Positions 5,971 through 6,100 of a DNA stretch of 6,100 nucleotides are shown here, one piece after another; position 1 is the first letter of the stretch, and every line of letters starts with the position of its first letter. The notes under the pieces are model-generated. The model was not told where the DNA came from, searched no databases, and saw nothing but the letters and a program-made list of their open reading frames with translations. Both the position numbers and the translations under genes were made by a program. Source of the DNA: Clostridiales bacterium. Lineage in GTDB: Bacteria > Bacillota > Clostridia > Peptostreptococcales > BM714. The DNA is taken from the NCBI GenBank assembly GCA_002869095.1, contig PKTO01000105.1, positions 1-6,100 on the forward strand, in the 5' to 3' direction.

Positions 5971-6100
5971 ATGGCTGCTGTAACAGCTGCAATGGTTAAA
6001 GAAGTTAGAGAGACATCGTGCGCAGGAATGATGGATTGCAAAAAAGCGCTTGTTGAAGCTGAAGGAAACATTGAAAAGGCTATTGAGTTGCTAAGAGAAA
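5971..6100 (+). CDS. tsf: Elongation factor Ts, 3'-truncated by the window end
   Basis: Only the first 43 codons are present. They cover the N-terminal UBA-like domain, which binds the G domain of EF-Tu: [11 protein letters not shown] (4-14), the family signature [10 protein letters not shown] (18-27) and [13 protein letters not shown] (31-43). EF-Ts is the guanine-nucleotide exchange factor that recycles EF-Tu-GDP in the cytoplasm. Just before the signature, SC (16-17) stands where TG is usual ([12 protein letters not shown]); this is a mild substitution and the rest is canonical. The gene follows rpsB by 41 bases with its own ribosome binding site and no visible promoter or GC-rich terminator between them, so the two are co-transcribed. 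pyrH and frr usually follow in this operon but lie outside the window. Confidence 0.97.
   Translation, partial: MAAVTAAMVKEVRETSCAGMMDCKKALVEAEGNIEKAIELLRE

Noticed and set aside
1..6100. Mobile elements, CRISPR arrays, tRNA or rRNA genes, toxin-antitoxin or phage genes
   Set aside because: No repeats of array type, no transposase or integrase motifs and no clover-leaf; all space is accounted for by core genes and short gaps.

Overview
The window is an AT-rich, gene-dense housekeeping segment in which every gene reads on the + strand. Its gene content and order (comM-like ATPase, dprA, topA, codY, rpsB, tsf) point to a low-GC Gram-positive of the class Clostridia. CodY is confined to Bacillota. 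Its sequence here looks clostridial rather than bacillar, and in Bacillus trmFO, xerC and hslVU lie between topA and codY, whereas here nothing does. Genus cannot be fixed from the sequence.

Layout: (1) 1-951, the C-terminal two thirds of a ComM/YifB AAA+ ATPase whose start lies upstream. (2) 966-2024, dprA, 14 bases after comM and almost surely co-transcribed with it. (3) 2025-2090, a short gap with a near-consensus sigma-A promoter. (4) 2091-4148, topA, DNA topoisomerase I with three C-terminal zinc ribbons. (5) 4149-4218, a 70-base gap with a promoter. (6) 4219-4998, codY, ended by a perfect 13-bp hairpin terminator that includes the stop codon. (7) 5021-5158, promoter and leader of about 100 nt. 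(8) 5159-5929, rpsB (ribosomal protein S2). (9) 5971 to the window end, the first 43 codons of tsf (EF-Ts).

Functionally there are three blocks. ComM and DprA process incoming single-stranded DNA: DprA loads RecA, and ComM drives branch migration. TopA and CodY each have their own promoter: one relaxes supercoils, the other is the GTP/branched-chain-amino-acid sensing repressor. rpsB-tsf is a translation operon separated from codY by the terminator.

I see no mobile element, CRISPR array, tRNA, rRNA or undescribed multi-gene system. The observations worth a second look are regulatory: a 12/15 match to the CodY box on the topA promoter, weaker CodY-like sites in codY's own promoter, and an rpsB leader with two tandem Shine-Dalgarno-like tracts, three CAAAGG copies and one complementary CCTTTTG. 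The effector pocket of CodY also appears to differ from the Bacillus version. No stretch longer than 300 bases lacks a gene.
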